A stretch of 49,267 nt of DNA from Spongiactinospora gelatinilytica (GCF_003236385.1 NZ_POUA01000010.1:1-49267); one strand, 5' to 3'; shown: positions 31,645-41,055, numbered from the stretch's first letter. A program made the numbers and translations. Notes: generated by a model from the letters alone, not told the origin.

Positions 31645-33075
31645 GTGGCAAAGAGCGCGAACAAGGGAAACGTCTTTGATCTCGGCGAGCTGCGGAGAGC
31701 GGCCGGCGACCTGGGTCTCGACGACCTGACCGGCATGGCCGGCGTCGGCGCGGCGGGCCCGGACCACGCCGGAGGCGAGGCCGCGGCGTGCGGCTGCCCC
31801 GACTGCGACGCGGAGGTGCTGAGCTTCCCGCCGGTCGCGCTGGCCGATGCGGCCGAGCTGGCCGCCGCGGTGCCCGCGGTGCCGCTGGTCGCCGACGCCC
31901 GCCGCCTCGCGGCCTGGACCGGCGCCAGGGAGCTGACCGCCGAGCGCCTGCTGCCGCTCCCCGAGGCCCGGGCGGCCGTGGCCCATCTCCGGCTGCCGAT
32001 CCCCGGCGACGTCCTGGCCGCCGCGGGCTCCGCGCGCGATCTTCCGCTGCTCCACCTGCTGTGGGTGGTCGCGGTCAACACCGGCCTGGTGCGGATCACC
32101 GGGATGCTGGCCGAGCCCGGCCCGGTCACCGACACCGCCACGATGGACTTCTGGGACGGCGTGGTCATGGACGTCCTGGACCGCGCCGACGAGGGCCTGA
32201 CCGGTTCGGCCGTCGTCGATGACCACCTCGCCGAGATGCTCGCCACGATGTACTCCGTCAGCGCGGGCATCGCCGAGCCGACCCTGGTCAAGGGCATCCT
32301 CCAGTCGCACGAGGTGGCCTGCGAGGCGCGCCCCGACGACATGCGCCGGCTGACCGCGACGCTCCCCGGCGAGCTGTCCCGCGCCCTGGCCCTGCTGGCC
32401 TACTGCGGCCTGCTGGAGGAGACCGCGGAGGGCAGGCACCGGCTCACCTCCCTCGGGCTGTGGGCGGTGCGCCAGGACCTTCTGCGCGAGGGCCACGACG
32501 CGCCCACCGTCGGGGAGGTCGCGGTGTTCGCCGACCTCGGCGCGGCCGAGCTGGTGGACACCCTGCTGGCCGGCGACGGCGCGCCGAGCGCGGTCTCGGT
32601 GTGGCTGGAGCGGCGCACCCCCGAGGCCGCCGCCCGCGAGCTGATCGAGGTCGCCGCGTCCGGCACCCCCGGCAGGCGGGCGACCGCCGTGACCGTCCTT
32701 TCGGAGCTGGGCCCCGAGGCCGAGGAGCCCTTCCGGGCCGCGCTCGGCGACCCGGTCGTGTGGCGCTACGCCGCCTCCTGGCTGCACGTCCGCGACCTGC
32801 CCGCGCCCGCGCTCACCCCGGAAGACGGCGACTGGATCGCGGTGGACACGCTGGCCTCGCTGCTCTACGTCGAGGGCGGCCCCGAGGAGATGGCGGGCTT
32901 CGACGTGCTCGCCTCACAGGAGGAGCTGGCCCGCCTGGTGGAGGAGATGCCGAGGGTCGACCACCCGGACGCGCTGCCCGCGCTCGACATGCTCGCCGCC
33001 CACCACCCCGACGGCGAGATCGCCAAGGCGGCCCGCAAGTCCGCCATGCGCGCCCGGTCCCAGGCGATCGGCTGA
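31645..33075 (+). CDS. Protein of unknown function with CxCxxC motif, paralogue 2
   Basis: A 476-residue paralogue of the preceding gene. The shared features are, in order: a CGCPDC cluster (Cys49, Cys51, Cys54), PLVADARRLAAWTGARELT, LLHLLWVVAVNTGLVRITG, LLAYCGLLEETAEGRHRLTS, the HEAT-like AVTVLSELGPEAEEPFRAAL, ALTPEDGDWIAVDTLASLLY and the tail KAARKSAMRARSQAIG. It lacks the N-terminal ~110-residue helical domain of paralogue 1. The pair therefore arose by duplication, followed by gain or loss of that domain. No enzyme motif is visible. A metal-binding cluster next to a possible winged helix raises the idea of a redox- or metal-sensing regulator (speculation). Confidence 0.83.
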   Translation: MAKSANKGNVFDLGELRRAAGDLGLDDLTGMAGVGAAGPDHAGGEAAACGCPDCDAEVLSFPPVALADAAELAAAVPAVPLVADARRLAAWTGARELTAERLLPLPEARAAVAHLRLPIPGDVLAAAGSARDLPLLHLLWVVAVNTGLVRITGMLAEPGPVTDTATMDFWDGVVMDVLDRADEGLTGSAVVDDHLAEMLATMYSVSAGIAEPTLVKGILQSHEVACEARPDDMRRLTATLPGELSRALALLAYCGLLEETAEGRHRLTSLGLWAVRQDLLREGHDAPTVGEVAVFADLGAAELVDTLLAGDGAPSAVSVWLERRTPEAAARELIEVAASGTPGRRATAVTVLSELGPEAEEPFRAALGDPVVWRYAASWLHVRDLPAPALTPEDGDWIAVDTLASLLYVEGGPEEMAGFDVLASQEELARLVEEMPRVDHPDALPALDMLAAHHPDGEIAKAARKSAMRARSQAIG

Positions 33076-33133
33076 CCGGCACGGGCGTGCCCGCCCCGAC
33101 GCGGCGATCGTCCGCCCGGCCGGCGGCCCGCCG

Positions 33134-33139
33134 TAGACT
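33134..33139 (+). promoter_or_regulatory. Candidate def -10 element
   Basis: TAGACT fits TAnnnT and lies 42-47 bases before the def start codon, leaving room for a short leader with an ACGGAG ribosome-binding site. No clear -35 is present. Confidence 0.45.
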
Positions 33140-33180
33140 GGGCAGATCCCGATCGTCGTGATGTGAAACGGAGTGGCCCG

Positions 33181-33729
33181 TTGGCTATCCAGCCGATTCG
33201 CCTGTTCCCCGACCCCGTGCTGCGCACCGCCGCCGAGCCCGTCGTCGACTTCGACAAGGAGTTGCGCAAGCTCGTCAGCGACCTCACCGACACGATGATG
33301 GACGCGCCGGGGGCCGGGCTCGCCGCCCCACAGATCGGCGTCGGCCTGCGGGTGTTCACCTACCACGTGGACGAGCAGCTGGGGCACCTGATCAACCCCG
33401 ATCTCGACCTGTCCGACGAGCTGGACGAGGAGGGCGAGGAGGGCTGCCTGTCCTTCCCCGGGCTGTCCTTCCCGACCCCGCGGGCGATCCGGGCCGTGGC
33501 CAAGGGCTACAACATGTACGGCGACCCGGTGACCCTTACGGGCACCGACCTGATGGCCCGCTGCTTCCAGCACGAGACCGACCACCTCGACGGCGTCCTG
33601 TTCATCGACCGGATGGACCCCGCCATGCGCAAGCAGGCGATGAAGGCCGTCCGCGAGGCCGAGTGGAGCGGGATGGCCCCGCCCGCGGTCAAGCTGTCCC
33701 CGCACCCCATGCACGGGAAGGCGTTGTAG
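33181..33729 (+). CDS. def: Peptide deformylase
   Basis: A 182-residue metalloenzyme that removes the formyl group from nascent proteins. The three family motifs are present: [10 protein letters not shown] (residues 44-53), EEGCLSFPG with metal ligand Cys89, and QHETDHLDG with His131, Glu132 and His135. The start is taken as TTG 33181 after ACGGAG; a GTG at 33163 would add six residues. It is followed four bases later by fmt, the enzyme that adds the formyl group to initiator tRNA, and the two probably share one transcript. Confidence 0.95.
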   Translation: MAIQPIRLFPDPVLRTAAEPVVDFDKELRKLVSDLTDTMMDAPGAGLAAPQIGVGLRVFTYHVDEQLGHLINPDLDLSDELDEEGEEGCLSFPGLSFPTPRAIRAVAKGYNMYGDPVTLTGTDLMARCFQHETDHLDGVLFIDRMDPAMRKQAMKAVREAEWSGMAPPAVKLSPHPMHGKAL

Positions 33730-33733
33730 AAGC

Positions 33734-34663
33734 GTGCGCCTGGTCTTCGCCGGAACACCGGAAACCGCCGTCCCGTCGTTGCGCGCGGTGCTCGGTTCGT
33801 CGCGGCACGAGGTGGCCGCCGTCGTGACCCGCCCCGACGCGCCGTCGGGCCGGGGCCGAAGGCTCCACCCGAGCCCGGTCGCCGAGGTGGCCGAGGAGGC
33901 GGGGGTCGAGGTGCTGCGCCCGGCCAAGGCGTCGGACCCGGAGTTCCTCGACCGGCTGCGCGCGATCGGGCCCGACTGCTGCCCGGTCGTGGCCTACGGC
34001 GCGCTGCTGCCGCAGGTCGCGCTCGACATCCCCGCCGCGGGATGGGTCAACCTGCACTTCTCGCTGCTGCCCGCCTGGCGCGGCGCGGCCCCGGTACAGC
34101 ACTCCGTGCTCAGCGGCGACGAGATCACCGGCGCGACCACCTTCCAGATCGTCAAGGAGCTCGACGCGGGACCGGTGTTCGGCGTGGCGACCGAGGAGGT
34201 CGCCCCGGCCGACACCAGCGGCGAGCTGCTGGGCCGGCTGGCGATCTCCGGGGCCGGGCTGCTGCTGGCCACCCTCGACGGCATCGAGGACGGCACGCTC
34301 ACCGCCCGCCCCCAGCCGGCGGACGGCGTCTCCTACGCCCCCAAGATCAACGTGGCGGACGCCAGGGCCGACTGGCAGGCCCCGGCCTTCCGGGTCGACC
34401 GGCTGGTGCGCGCCTGCACCCCCGCGCCCGGCGCATGGACCGAGTTCCGCGGCGCCCGCGTCAAGCTCGGCCCGGTACGGCCCGCGCCCGACGCGGCCGC
34501 GCTGGGCCCGGGTGAGATCCTGGTGGCCAAGGACCGCGTGCTGGCCGGCACCACCAGCCACCCGGTGGAGCTGGGTGAGGTCCAGCCCCAGGGCAAGCGC
34601 GCGATGACGGCCGCCGAGTGGGCCAGAGGGGTCCGGCTCGCCTCAGGCGAGCGCTTCGAGTAG
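33734..34663 (+). CDS. fmt: Methionyl-tRNA formyltransferase
   Basis: A 309-residue enzyme that formylates initiator Met-tRNA using 10-formyl-THF. The N-terminal formyltransferase domain starts [19 protein letters not shown] and carries the signature [17 protein letters not shown] with the conserved Asn-His pair, and the catalytic Asp region [15 protein letters not shown]. The C-terminal tRNA-binding OB-like domain begins near [15 protein letters not shown]. It starts at GTG 33734, four bases after def, and is followed by rsmB, the widespread def-fmt-rsmB order. Confidence 0.95.
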   Translation: MRLVFAGTPETAVPSLRAVLGSSRHEVAAVVTRPDAPSGRGRRLHPSPVAEVAEEAGVEVLRPAKASDPEFLDRLRAIGPDCCPVVAYGALLPQVALDIPAAGWVNLHFSLLPAWRGAAPVQHSVLSGDEITGATTFQIVKELDAGPVFGVATEEVAPADTSGELLGRLAISGAGLLLATLDGIEDGTLTARPQPADGVSYAPKINVADARADWQAPAFRVDRLVRACTPAPGAWTEFRGARVKLGPVRPAPDAAALGPGEILVAKDRVLAGTTSHPVELGEVQPQGKRAMTAAEWARGVRLASGERFE

Positions 34664-34690
34664 TTTCAGCGGTTTTCCCAGAAAGGTCGA

Positions 34691-36109
34691 GTGGGGACGG
34701 GAATGGCACAGCGAGGGGGACGCGGGGCGGGCAAGGCCGTCCGGTCCCGCAAGCCGGCCCGAGACGAGGCCCGCAACGCGGCCTACGACGTGCTGCGCGC
34801 GGTCGACGAACGAGACGCCTACGCCAACCTGCTGATGCCCCGCCTGCTCGCCGAGCGCGGGCTGAGCGGCCGCGACGCGGCGCTCGCCACCGAGCTGGCC
34901 TACGGCACGCTGCGCGGTCTCGGCGCCTACGACGAGATCATCGCCGCGTGCAGCGACCGGCCGCCCGAGGACATCGACCCGCCGCTGCTGGACGCCGTGC
35001 GGATCGGCGTCCACCAGCTCCTGCGCACCCGGGTCCCCCCGCACGCGGCGGTGGGCACCACGGTCGAGCTGGTACGGCTGCGGGTCGGCATCGGCCCGTC
35101 CCGGTACGCCAACGCGGTGCTGCGCCGGGTCGCGACGCGCGCCCTCCCCGCGTGGCTCACGATCGTCGCCCCGCACCCGGACGACGACCCCGTGGGGCAC
35201 CTCGCGGTCGCCCACAGCCATCCCCGGTGGATCGTCTCGGCGTTCCGCGACGCCCTGGAAGAGGGCGGCGCGCCGGGCGGCTGGGAGGAGACCGCGGCGC
35301 TGCTCGCGGCCGACAACGAGCGACCCAAGGTCACCCTGGTCGCCCGGCCCGGCCGGGCCTCGGTCGAGGAACTGCTCAAGGACGGCGCGCAGCCCGCGCG
35401 GTTCTCCCCGTACGCCGCCTACCTGACCGAAGGCGACCCGGCTTCGCTGCCGGCGGTGGCCGAGGCGCGGGCCGCGGTACAGGACGAGGCGAGCCAGCTC
35501 GTCGCGCTCGCCCTGACGCGGGTGCCGGTCACCGGCTCCGACGGGAGCTGGCTCGACATGTGCGCGGGCCCGGGCGGCAAGGCCGGGCTGCTGGACGCCG
35601 TCGCGGCGGGCGGCGGCGGCCGGCTGCTGGCCGCCGACCTGCAGCCGCACCGGGCCCGGCTGGTCCGGCAGACCATCGGCGAGGCGGCGGTCATCGTCGC
35701 CGACGGCGCCGAGCCCGCCTGGCGTCCCGGCGCCTTCGACCGGGTCATGCTGGACGCCCCCTGCACCGGGCTCGGCGCGCTGCGCCGCCGCCCGGAGGCT
35801 CGCTGGCGGCGCGACCCCGGCAGCCTGGCCGAGCTGACCGCCCTGCAGCGCACGCTGCTCGGCTCGGCACTCGACTCGGTGCGCCCGGGCGGCGTCGTGG
35901 CCTACGTGACCTGCTCGCCGCACCTGGCCGAGACCCGCGATGTGGTGGCGGCCGTGCTCGGCGGCAGAGACGACGCCGAGCGGCTCGACGCCGGGGAGTT
36001 CCTGCCCGAGGTGCCCGACCTCGGCGAGGGGCCCTACGCCGGGTTCTGGCCGCACCGGCACGGCACCGACGCGATGTTCCTCGCGCTGCTGCGCCGCACC
36101 GGGGGCTGA
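34691..36109 (+). CDS. rsmB: 16S rRNA (cytosine-967-C5)-methyltransferase
   Basis: A 472-residue SAM-dependent methyltransferase of the Fmu/NOL1 family that modifies C967 of 16S rRNA. An N-terminal NusB-like RNA-binding domain (~20-160: AYDVLRAVDERDAYANLLMP, ANAVLRRVATRALP) precedes the catalytic domain. There, LDMCAGPGGKAGLLDAVA binds SAM and the two catalytic cysteines are in LDAPCTGLGALRRRPE and AYVTCSPHLAETRD. It starts at GTG 34691, with ATG 34703 as an alternative, and lies 27 bases after fmt. Confidence 0.94.
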   Translation: MGTGMAQRGGRGAGKAVRSRKPARDEARNAAYDVLRAVDERDAYANLLMPRLLAERGLSGRDAALATELAYGTLRGLGAYDEIIAACSDRPPEDIDPPLLDAVRIGVHQLLRTRVPPHAAVGTTVELVRLRVGIGPSRYANAVLRRVATRALPAWLTIVAPHPDDDPVGHLAVAHSHPRWIVSAFRDALEEGGAPGGWEETAALLAADNERPKVTLVARPGRASVEELLKDGAQPARFSPYAAYLTEGDPASLPAVAEARAAVQDEASQLVALALTRVPVTGSDGSWLDMCAGPGGKAGLLDAVAAGGGGRLLAADLQPHRARLVRQTIGEAAVIVADGAEPAWRPGAFDRVMLDAPCTGLGALRRRPEARWRRDPGSLAELTALQRTLLGSALDSVRPGGVVAYVTCSPHLAETRDVVAAVLGGRDDAERLDAGEFLPEVPDLGEGPYAGFWPHRHGTDAMFLALLRRTGG

Positions 36110-36158
36110 TCGCCCCGGCTCATCGGCGAACCGGGGGCCTTATCGCCTCGCCGCTGGG

Positions 36159-36164
36159 TACGGT
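36159..36164 (+). promoter_or_regulatory. -10 element for a leaderless PAP2 phosphatase transcript
   Basis: TACGGT fits TAnnnT and ends six bases before GTG 36171, with no ribosome-binding site between. This supports 36171 as the start of both transcript and protein. Confidence 0.55.
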
Positions 36165-36170
36165 GTGGCG

Positions 36171-37154
36171 GTGGACCTCTTAGAGGAGTTGCATCGGTGG
36201 GAGATCGGGCCGGTCCTGTGGGTCCAGGACCTCCCCGGCTGGCTCACCCCGATCATGTGGCTGGCCTCCGCCGTCGGTACGGACGGTGCGGTGCTGGCGC
36301 TGCTGGCCACCGTGTACTGGTGCGTCAGCCCGCGGCTGGGCATCCGGCTGGGGCTGGCCGTCCTGCTGTCGGCCGGGCTGAACGCCGTGGCCAAGCTGGT
36401 GTTCCACGCGCCGCGGCCCGCCTGGATCGACCCGAGGGTGGAGGCGCTGTCGGGGGAGCGGTCCTTCGGCCTGCCGTCCGGGCACGCGCAGACCTCCGTG
36501 GTGGCGACCGGCGTCGCGGCCCGCGTGCTCGACCGCCCGGCCGCCTGGTGGGGCGCGTTCGCGGTGGCCGCGCTCATCTGCCTGTCCCGGGTCCATCTGG
36601 GCGTCCACTTCCCGACCGACGTCCTCGGCGGCGTCCTGATCGGGGCGCTGGTGCTGGGCGGCCACCTGCTGTACGCCGACCGGATCGGCGCTTGGTGGCG
36701 GGGGCGGCCACTGCGGGCGCAGGTGCTGCTGTCCGCCGTGCCGGCGGGCGCGCTGCTGGCGGCCGGGCTCGCCGCCGACGTCTTCTGGCAGGGCTGGACA
36801 TCTCCGCCCACCTGGGGGTCGGTGAGCCAGGCGGGGCCGTCCGGCCTCACCCGGGTCACCGCCATGGCCGGCGCGCTGTTCGGCGTGCTCGCCGGCGCCT
36901 CGGCGATGCGGGCGTTGGGCTGGTTCTCCGTGGCGGGCACCCTGGGCCGGCGGGCGCTGCGTCTGCTGATCGGCGCGGCCGGCGCAGGACTGCTGTGGCT
37001 GGCGGGCTGGCCGCTCGGCACCTCGGTGCTGGCGGGCACCTTCAGGTACACCACGGTCGCCGTGTGGATCGTGCTCGGCGCGCCGCTGGTGTTCCTGCGG
37101 CTGGGCTTGGCCGTCCCGGACCGCCGGGAGCAGGCCGCCGTATCGCCCCGATAG
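36171..37154 (+). CDS. PAP2-family membrane phosphatase
   Basis: A 327-residue integral membrane phosphatase. The three PAP2 motifs are intact: KLVFHAPRPAW, FGLPSGHAQTS and SRVHLGVHFPTDVLGG, giving the catalytic His-Asp set. About eight hydrophobic segments are visible; the catalytic loops should face outside. Likely substrates are lipid phosphates such as undecaprenyl diphosphate or phosphatidic acid, but specificity cannot be read. The start is set at GTG 36171 because of the leaderless -10 spacing; GTG 36165 is two codons upstream. It lies between rsmB and rpe and has its own promoter. Confidence 0.88.
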   Translation: MDLLEELHRWEIGPVLWVQDLPGWLTPIMWLASAVGTDGAVLALLATVYWCVSPRLGIRLGLAVLLSAGLNAVAKLVFHAPRPAWIDPRVEALSGERSFGLPSGHAQTSVVATGVAARVLDRPAAWWGAFAVAALICLSRVHLGVHFPTDVLGGVLIGALVLGGHLLYADRIGAWWRGRPLRAQVLLSAVPAGALLAAGLAADVFWQGWTSPPTWGSVSQAGPSGLTRVTAMAGALFGVLAGASAMRALGWFSVAGTLGRRALRLLIGAAGAGLLWLAGWPLGTSVLAGTFRYTTVAVWIVLGAPLVFLRLGLAVPDRREQAAVSPR

Positions 37155-37177
37155 CGCGGCGGCCCGCGCCGGCCCAA

Positions 37178-37183
37178 TAGACT
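37178..37183 (+). promoter_or_regulatory. -10 element upstream of rpe
   Basis: TAGACT ends nine bases before the ATG at 37193, predicting an almost leaderless mRNA with only two or three untranslated bases. No ribosome-binding site is present. Confidence 0.5.
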
Positions 37184-37192
37184 TTTCCCATC

Positions 37193-37855
37193 ATGGCCGT
37201 ACAGATCTCGCCCAGTATCCTTTCCGCCGACTTCGCCAGGCTCGCCGACGAGGCCGCCGCCGTGTCCAATGCCGACTGGCTGCACGTGGACGTCATGGAC
37301 AACCACTTCGTCCCCAACCTGACCATCGGGCTGCCCGTGGTCGAGGCCCTGCGCAAGGCGGCCGACACCCCGCTGGACTGCCACCTGATGATCGAAGATC
37401 CCGACCGCTGGGCGCCCGCCTACGCCGAGGCCGGGGCCGGGAGCGTGACCGTTCACGTGGAGGCCGCCAAGGCCCCGGTCCGCACGCTGCGCCAGATCCG
37501 CTCGGCGGGGGCGCGGGCGGGGCTGGCGCTCAATCCGGCCACCGCGGTCGAGTCGTACGCCGACCTGCTCGGCGAGGTCGACATGCTGCTGCTGATGACG
37601 GTCGAGCCGGGCTTCGGCGGGCAGCGGTTCCTGGACGTCGTGCTGCCGAAGGTGCGCAGGACGCGCGAGCTGATCACGGCGCACGGCGGCCAGGTGTGGC
37701 TCCAGGTGGACGGCGGCGTGTCCGCCGAGACCATCGAGCGCTGCGCGGAGGCGGGCGCCGACGTCTTCGTCGCGGGCAGCGCGGTGTACGGCGCGGACGA
37801 CCCGGCCAGGGCCGTGGACGCGCTGCGGGCGCTGGCCGAGGGCGCCGCCGGCTAG
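37193..37855 (+). CDS. rpe: Ribulose-phosphate 3-epimerase
   Basis: A 220-residue TIM-barrel enzyme that interconverts ribulose 5-phosphate and xylulose 5-phosphate in the pentose phosphate pathway. Its product pool also supplies ribulose 5-phosphate to the riboflavin genes downstream. Family signatures are intact: [13 protein letters not shown], the metal-binding [35 protein letters not shown] and the phosphate-binding [12 protein letters not shown] with VAGSAVYG. The gene converges on oppF, and both use the same CTAG for their stop codons. Confidence 0.96.
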   Translation: MAVQISPSILSADFARLADEAAAVSNADWLHVDVMDNHFVPNLTIGLPVVEALRKAADTPLDCHLMIEDPDRWAPAYAEAGAGSVTVHVEAAKAPVRTLRQIRSAGARAGLALNPATAVESYADLLGEVDMLLLMTVEPGFGGQRFLDVVLPKVRRTRELITAHGGQVWLQVDGGVSAETIERCAEAGADVFVAGSAVYGADDPARAVDALRALAEGAAG

Positions 37856-38883
37856 CTCAGCGCCGGGTCGAGCACCACGTCACCGCCCTGGACACCGGGC
37901 GCCTCCGGGAAGTGACAGGCGGTGAGGTGATCCTCGCCGTTGCCGTCGAGGCGGACCAGCGGCGGCTCCTCGGTCGCGCACTTGTCCTGCGCCTTCCAGC
38001 AGCGGGTCCGGAAGCGGCACCCGGACGGCGGGTCGATGGGCGAGGGCACGTCGCCCGCCAGGCGGATCCGCTCGCGGGCGGGCGCGGAAAGGCCCGCCTC
38101 GGGCACCGCCGACAGCAGCGCGTGGGTGTAGGGGTGGCGGGGCCGCTCGTACAGCGACTCGCGGTCCGCGACCTCGACGATCTTGCCGAGGTACATCACC
38201 GCGACCCGCTGGGAGAAGTGCCGCACCACCGCGAGGTCGTGCGCGATGAACAGGAAGGCGATGCCGAGGTCCTGTTGCAGCCGCTGGAGCAGGTTGACCA
38301 CCTGCGCCTGGATGGAGACGTCCAGCGCGGAGACGGGCTCGTCGGCGATGATCAGCTTGGGTTGCAGCGCGAGCGCGCGGGCCACCCCGATTCGCTGCCG
38401 CTGCCCGCCGGAGAACTCGTGCGGGAACCGGTTGTAGTGCTCGGGGTTGAGCCCGACGATCTCCAGCAGCTCGCGTACCCGCGCGTTCCGGCCGCCGGGC
38501 GGGTCGATCCCGTTGACCTCCATCGGCCCGCGGATGATGCCGCCCACGGTGTGGCGGGGGTTGAGCGACGAGTACGGGTCCTGGAAGATCATCTGGATCT
38601 CCGGCCGGATCGGCCGCAGTTCGCTCCTGGACGCGTGGCTGATGTCCCTGCCCTGGTAGCGGATGGTCCCCGAGGTGGGCTCCAGCAGCCGGGCGGCGAG
38701 CCGTCCGGTGGTGGACTTGCCGCACCCGGACTCGCCGACCAGCCCCAGGCTCTCCCCGGCGCGCACGGTCAGGTCCACGCCGTCCACCGCGTGGACGCTC
38801 GCGATCCGCCGCTTCACCAGGAACCCGCCCATGACGGGGAAGTGCTTGGTCAGGCCGGAGATCTCCAGCAGTGTGTCCGTCAC
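37852..38883 (-). CDS. Oligopeptide/dipeptide ABC transporter ATPase, OppF type
   Basis: A 343-residue cytoplasmic ATPase of a peptide-type importer. Walker A is GESGCGKS (residues 50-57), the signature is [18 protein letters not shown] and Walker B is [14 protein letters not shown]. The C-terminal oligopeptide-transporter extension [20 protein letters not shown] with its cysteines is present. It is the last gene of the minus-strand unit, overlapping oppD by four bases. Its stop codon is embedded in the CTAG that also ends rpe, so the two genes meet tail to tail with no spacer. Confidence 0.92.
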   Translation of the reverse strand: MTDTLLEISGLTKHFPVMGGFLVKRRIASVHAVDGVDLTVRAGESLGLVGESGCGKSTTGRLAARLLEPTSGTIRYQGRDISHASRSELRPIRPEIQMIFQDPYSSLNPRHTVGGIIRGPMEVNGIDPPGGRNARVRELLEIVGLNPEHYNRFPHEFSGGQRQRIGVARALALQPKLIIADEPVSALDVSIQAQVVNLLQRLQQDLGIAFLFIAHDLAVVRHFSQRVAVMYLGKIVEVADRESLYERPRHPYTHALLSAVPEAGLSAPARERIRLAGDVPSPIDPPSGCRFRTRCWKAQDKCATEEPPLVRLDGNGEDHLTACHFPEAPGVQGGDVVLDPALS

Positions 38884-39902
38884 AGGTGTTCCTTGACCTT
38901 TTCCAGGAAGATGTCACGCTTTTGCGCCGGGGTCAGGTAGCAGGCGTCGCCGTGCCCCCGGTGCGGGGACAGCTCGGGGCGCTCCTGCCCGCACAGCCCC
39001 GGACCCGCCAGCGCCGCGTAGTCGCAGCGAGGGTGGAACGGGCAGCCGGGCGGTACGTTGATCAGGCTGGGCGGGGTGCCGCGCACCGGCACGAGCGGGA
39101 CGTCCACCGGCGCGGACAGCCTCGGCAGCGACGACAACAGCCCCCAGGTGTAGGGGTGGCGCGGCGAGCCGAGCACCTCTCGTACCGTGCCCCGCTCCAC
39201 CGCCCTGCCCGCGTACATCACCAGCACCTCGTGCGCGGCGGAGGTGACCACGCCGAGGTCGTGGGTGATCATGATGATCGCGGTGCCCGTCTGCTCCTGC
39301 AGGTCGCGCAGCAGGTCCAGGATCTGCGCCTGCACGGTGACGTCCAGCGCCGTGGTCGGCTCGTCGGCGATGAGCAGGTCGGGGTCGCAGACCAGGGCCA
39401 TCGCGATCATGACCCGCTGCCGCATGCCGCCGGAGAACTGGTGCGGGTGGTCGTCCACCCGGCTCTGCGGCTGCGGGATGCCGACCCGGCCCAGCATCTC
39501 GATCGCCCGCTGCCGCGCCTTCGCCCGGCTCGCCCCGGTGTGCTTGCGGTAGGTCTCGCCGATCTGCCGCCCCACCGTGTGGAACGGCGAGAGCGAGGTC
39601 AGCGGGTCCTGGAAGATCATCGCGACCTTGTTGCCGCGCAGCCGTTCCAGCTCCCGGCGGCTCGCGCCGATCAGCTCCTGGCCGTCGAGCACGATCTCAC
39701 CGCTGATGCTGGTGAAGTCCGGGTCGTGCAGCCCGAGGATGGCCAGGTTGGTCACCGACTTGCCGGAGCCCGACTCGCCCACGATGCCGAGCGTGGTGCC
39801 CTTCTCGATGTCGAAGGACAGGCCGTTCACCGCGTGGACGACGCCGTCCTCGGTGGAGAAGTCGACCGTCAGATCGCGGACCGACAGGAAAGGGGCAGTC
39901 AA
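38880..39902 (-). CDS. Oligopeptide/dipeptide ABC transporter ATPase, OppD type
   Basis: A 340-residue ATPase, partner of OppF. Walker A is GESGSGKS (residues 42-49), the signature is [18 protein letters not shown] and Walker B is [14 protein letters not shown]. The C-terminal oligo_HPY-type region has the cysteine-bearing [17 protein letters not shown] and GDACYL. Stop and start codons overlap oppF by four bases. The upstream permease gene ends only ten bases away, so oppB, oppD and oppF are tightly co-expressed. Confidence 0.92.
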   Translation of the reverse strand: MTAPFLSVRDLTVDFSTEDGVVHAVNGLSFDIEKGTTLGIVGESGSGKSVTNLAILGLHDPDFTSISGEIVLDGQELIGASRRELERLRGNKVAMIFQDPLTSLSPFHTVGRQIGETYRKHTGASRAKARQRAIEMLGRVGIPQPQSRVDDHPHQFSGGMRQRVMIAMALVCDPDLLIADEPTTALDVTVQAQILDLLRDLQEQTGTAIIMITHDLGVVTSAAHEVLVMYAGRAVERGTVREVLGSPRHPYTWGLLSSLPRLSAPVDVPLVPVRGTPPSLINVPPGCPFHPRCDYAALAGPGLCGQERPELSPHRGHGDACYLTPAQKRDIFLEKVKEHL

Positions 39903-39912
39903 CGAAGGGCTC

Positions 39913-40890
39913 CTAGCTCAGCCGTACGCGGGGGTCGATGAACGCGTACGCGGCGTCCACGACGATGTTGAACAGCACGATGGCGGTCGCCGCCACCAGG
40001 ATCACGCCGAGCAGCATCGGCAGGTCCTGGTTGATCACGGCCTTGATGGACAGCTCGCCGATGCCGTGCAGGCTGAACGTCTGCTCGGTGATGATCGCGC
40101 CGCCGAGCAGTACGCCGAGGTCCACGCCGAAGATCGTGATGACCGGGCCCATCGCGCCGCGCCAGGCGAAGCGCAGGAACACGGTCCGCGCGGACATGCC
40201 CTTGGCCCGCGCGGTGCGGACGTAGTCCTCGCCGAGCTGTTCCACCATCGACGATCGGGTCATCCTGGTGTAGTTGGCGGTGAAGATGATCGACAGCACC
40301 AGCCAGGGGAGCAGCAGCCCGTAGAACCACTGCAACGGGTTCTCGGTCAGCGGCGTGTAGGAGGGCCGCTCGATGATCTGGAGCTGGTCGACCAGCACCC
40401 ACGTGGCGAGCACGCCGACGAAGTAGATCTGCATGGAAGCGCCGATCAGCGACGCGGAGCTGGCGATCTTGTCGGCCGGGCGGCCCTGCCGGGCCGCCGC
40501 GATCATGCCCATGCCGATGCCGAACAGCAGGAAGACCACGGCCGCGCCGAAGGTGAGCGACAGCGTGGTCGGGAAGCGGTCCACCAGCGCCTGGAAGATC
40601 GGTTCCTGGTTGACGAAGGAGTACCCCAGGCAGGGCGCGTCACAGTGGCCGTAGGTGAAGTCCCGGCCGGTGAAGATGCCGACCAGCCAGTGCCAGTACT
40701 GCAGGAAGACCGGTTCGTCGATGCCCAGGTTGCGCCGCACGATCTCCAGCGTCTCTGGCGTGCAGAGCTTGCCGCAGGCGAACGCGGCCGGGTCTCTGGG
40801 AATGGCGAAGAACAGGAAGAACGTGAGCGCGCTGATGATCAGCAGGATCATTGCGGCGCCGAGTATCCGGCGGACCAGGAAGCGGTACAT
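39913..40890 (-). CDS. Peptide-type ABC transporter permease, OppB type
   Basis: A 325-residue inner-membrane permease with about six hydrophobic segments. The first, ILGAAMILLIISALTFFLFF, and the OppB-like insert IVRRNLGIDEPVFLQYWHWL are typical. The EAA-type ATPase-contact loop reads EDYVRTARAKGMSARTVFLR. It pairs with the OppC permease encoded upstream. A 165-base space containing a strong hairpin separates it from the binding-protein gene, probably lowering permease expression relative to the binding protein. Confidence 0.92.
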   Translation of the reverse strand: MYRFLVRRILGAAMILLIISALTFFLFFAIPRDPAAFACGKLCTPETLEIVRRNLGIDEPVFLQYWHWLVGIFTGRDFTYGHCDAPCLGYSFVNQEPIFQALVDRFPTTLSLTFGAAVVFLLFGIGMGMIAAARQGRPADKIASSASLIGASMQIYFVGVLATWVLVDQLQIIERPSYTPLTENPLQWFYGLLLPWLVLSIIFTANYTRMTRSSMVEQLGEDYVRTARAKGMSARTVFLRFAWRGAMGPVITIFGVDLGVLLGGAIITEQTFSLHGIGELSIKAVINQDLPMLLGVILVAATAIVLFNIVVDAAYAFIDPRVRLS

Positions 40891-41020
40891 GGATTCTCCG
40901 GTGGGCCCACGGCGGGCGGTGGTGGCCCGCCCGCCGGGGATGCGGGTTCACACGGCGGACCGGCCGGCCCGCCGCCCCGGGCGGTGGGCCCGGGCGCGGC
41001 CGCCGCCGGCCGCCTCTGGG

Positions 41021-41051
41021 TCGCGCGGCGGGCTCGGCGCCCGCCGCGCGA
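41021..41051 (-). terminator. Perfect 13-bp hairpin after oppA (attenuating terminator)
   Basis: TCGCGCGGCGGGC (41021-41033) and GCCCGCCGCGCGA (41039-41051) are perfectly complementary around a five-base loop. It lies five bases past the oppA stop on the minus strand and upstream of oppB. Such a hairpin can end part of the transcripts and protect the binding-protein mRNA. Confidence 0.7.
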
Positions 41052-41055
41052 GTGG

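Noticed and set aside
27599-31651. A 1350-residue open frame antisense to priA and the first CxCxxC paralogue
   Set aside because: It spans two well-supported genes and the promoter between them, and its composition is repetitive. It is a codon-bias shadow.
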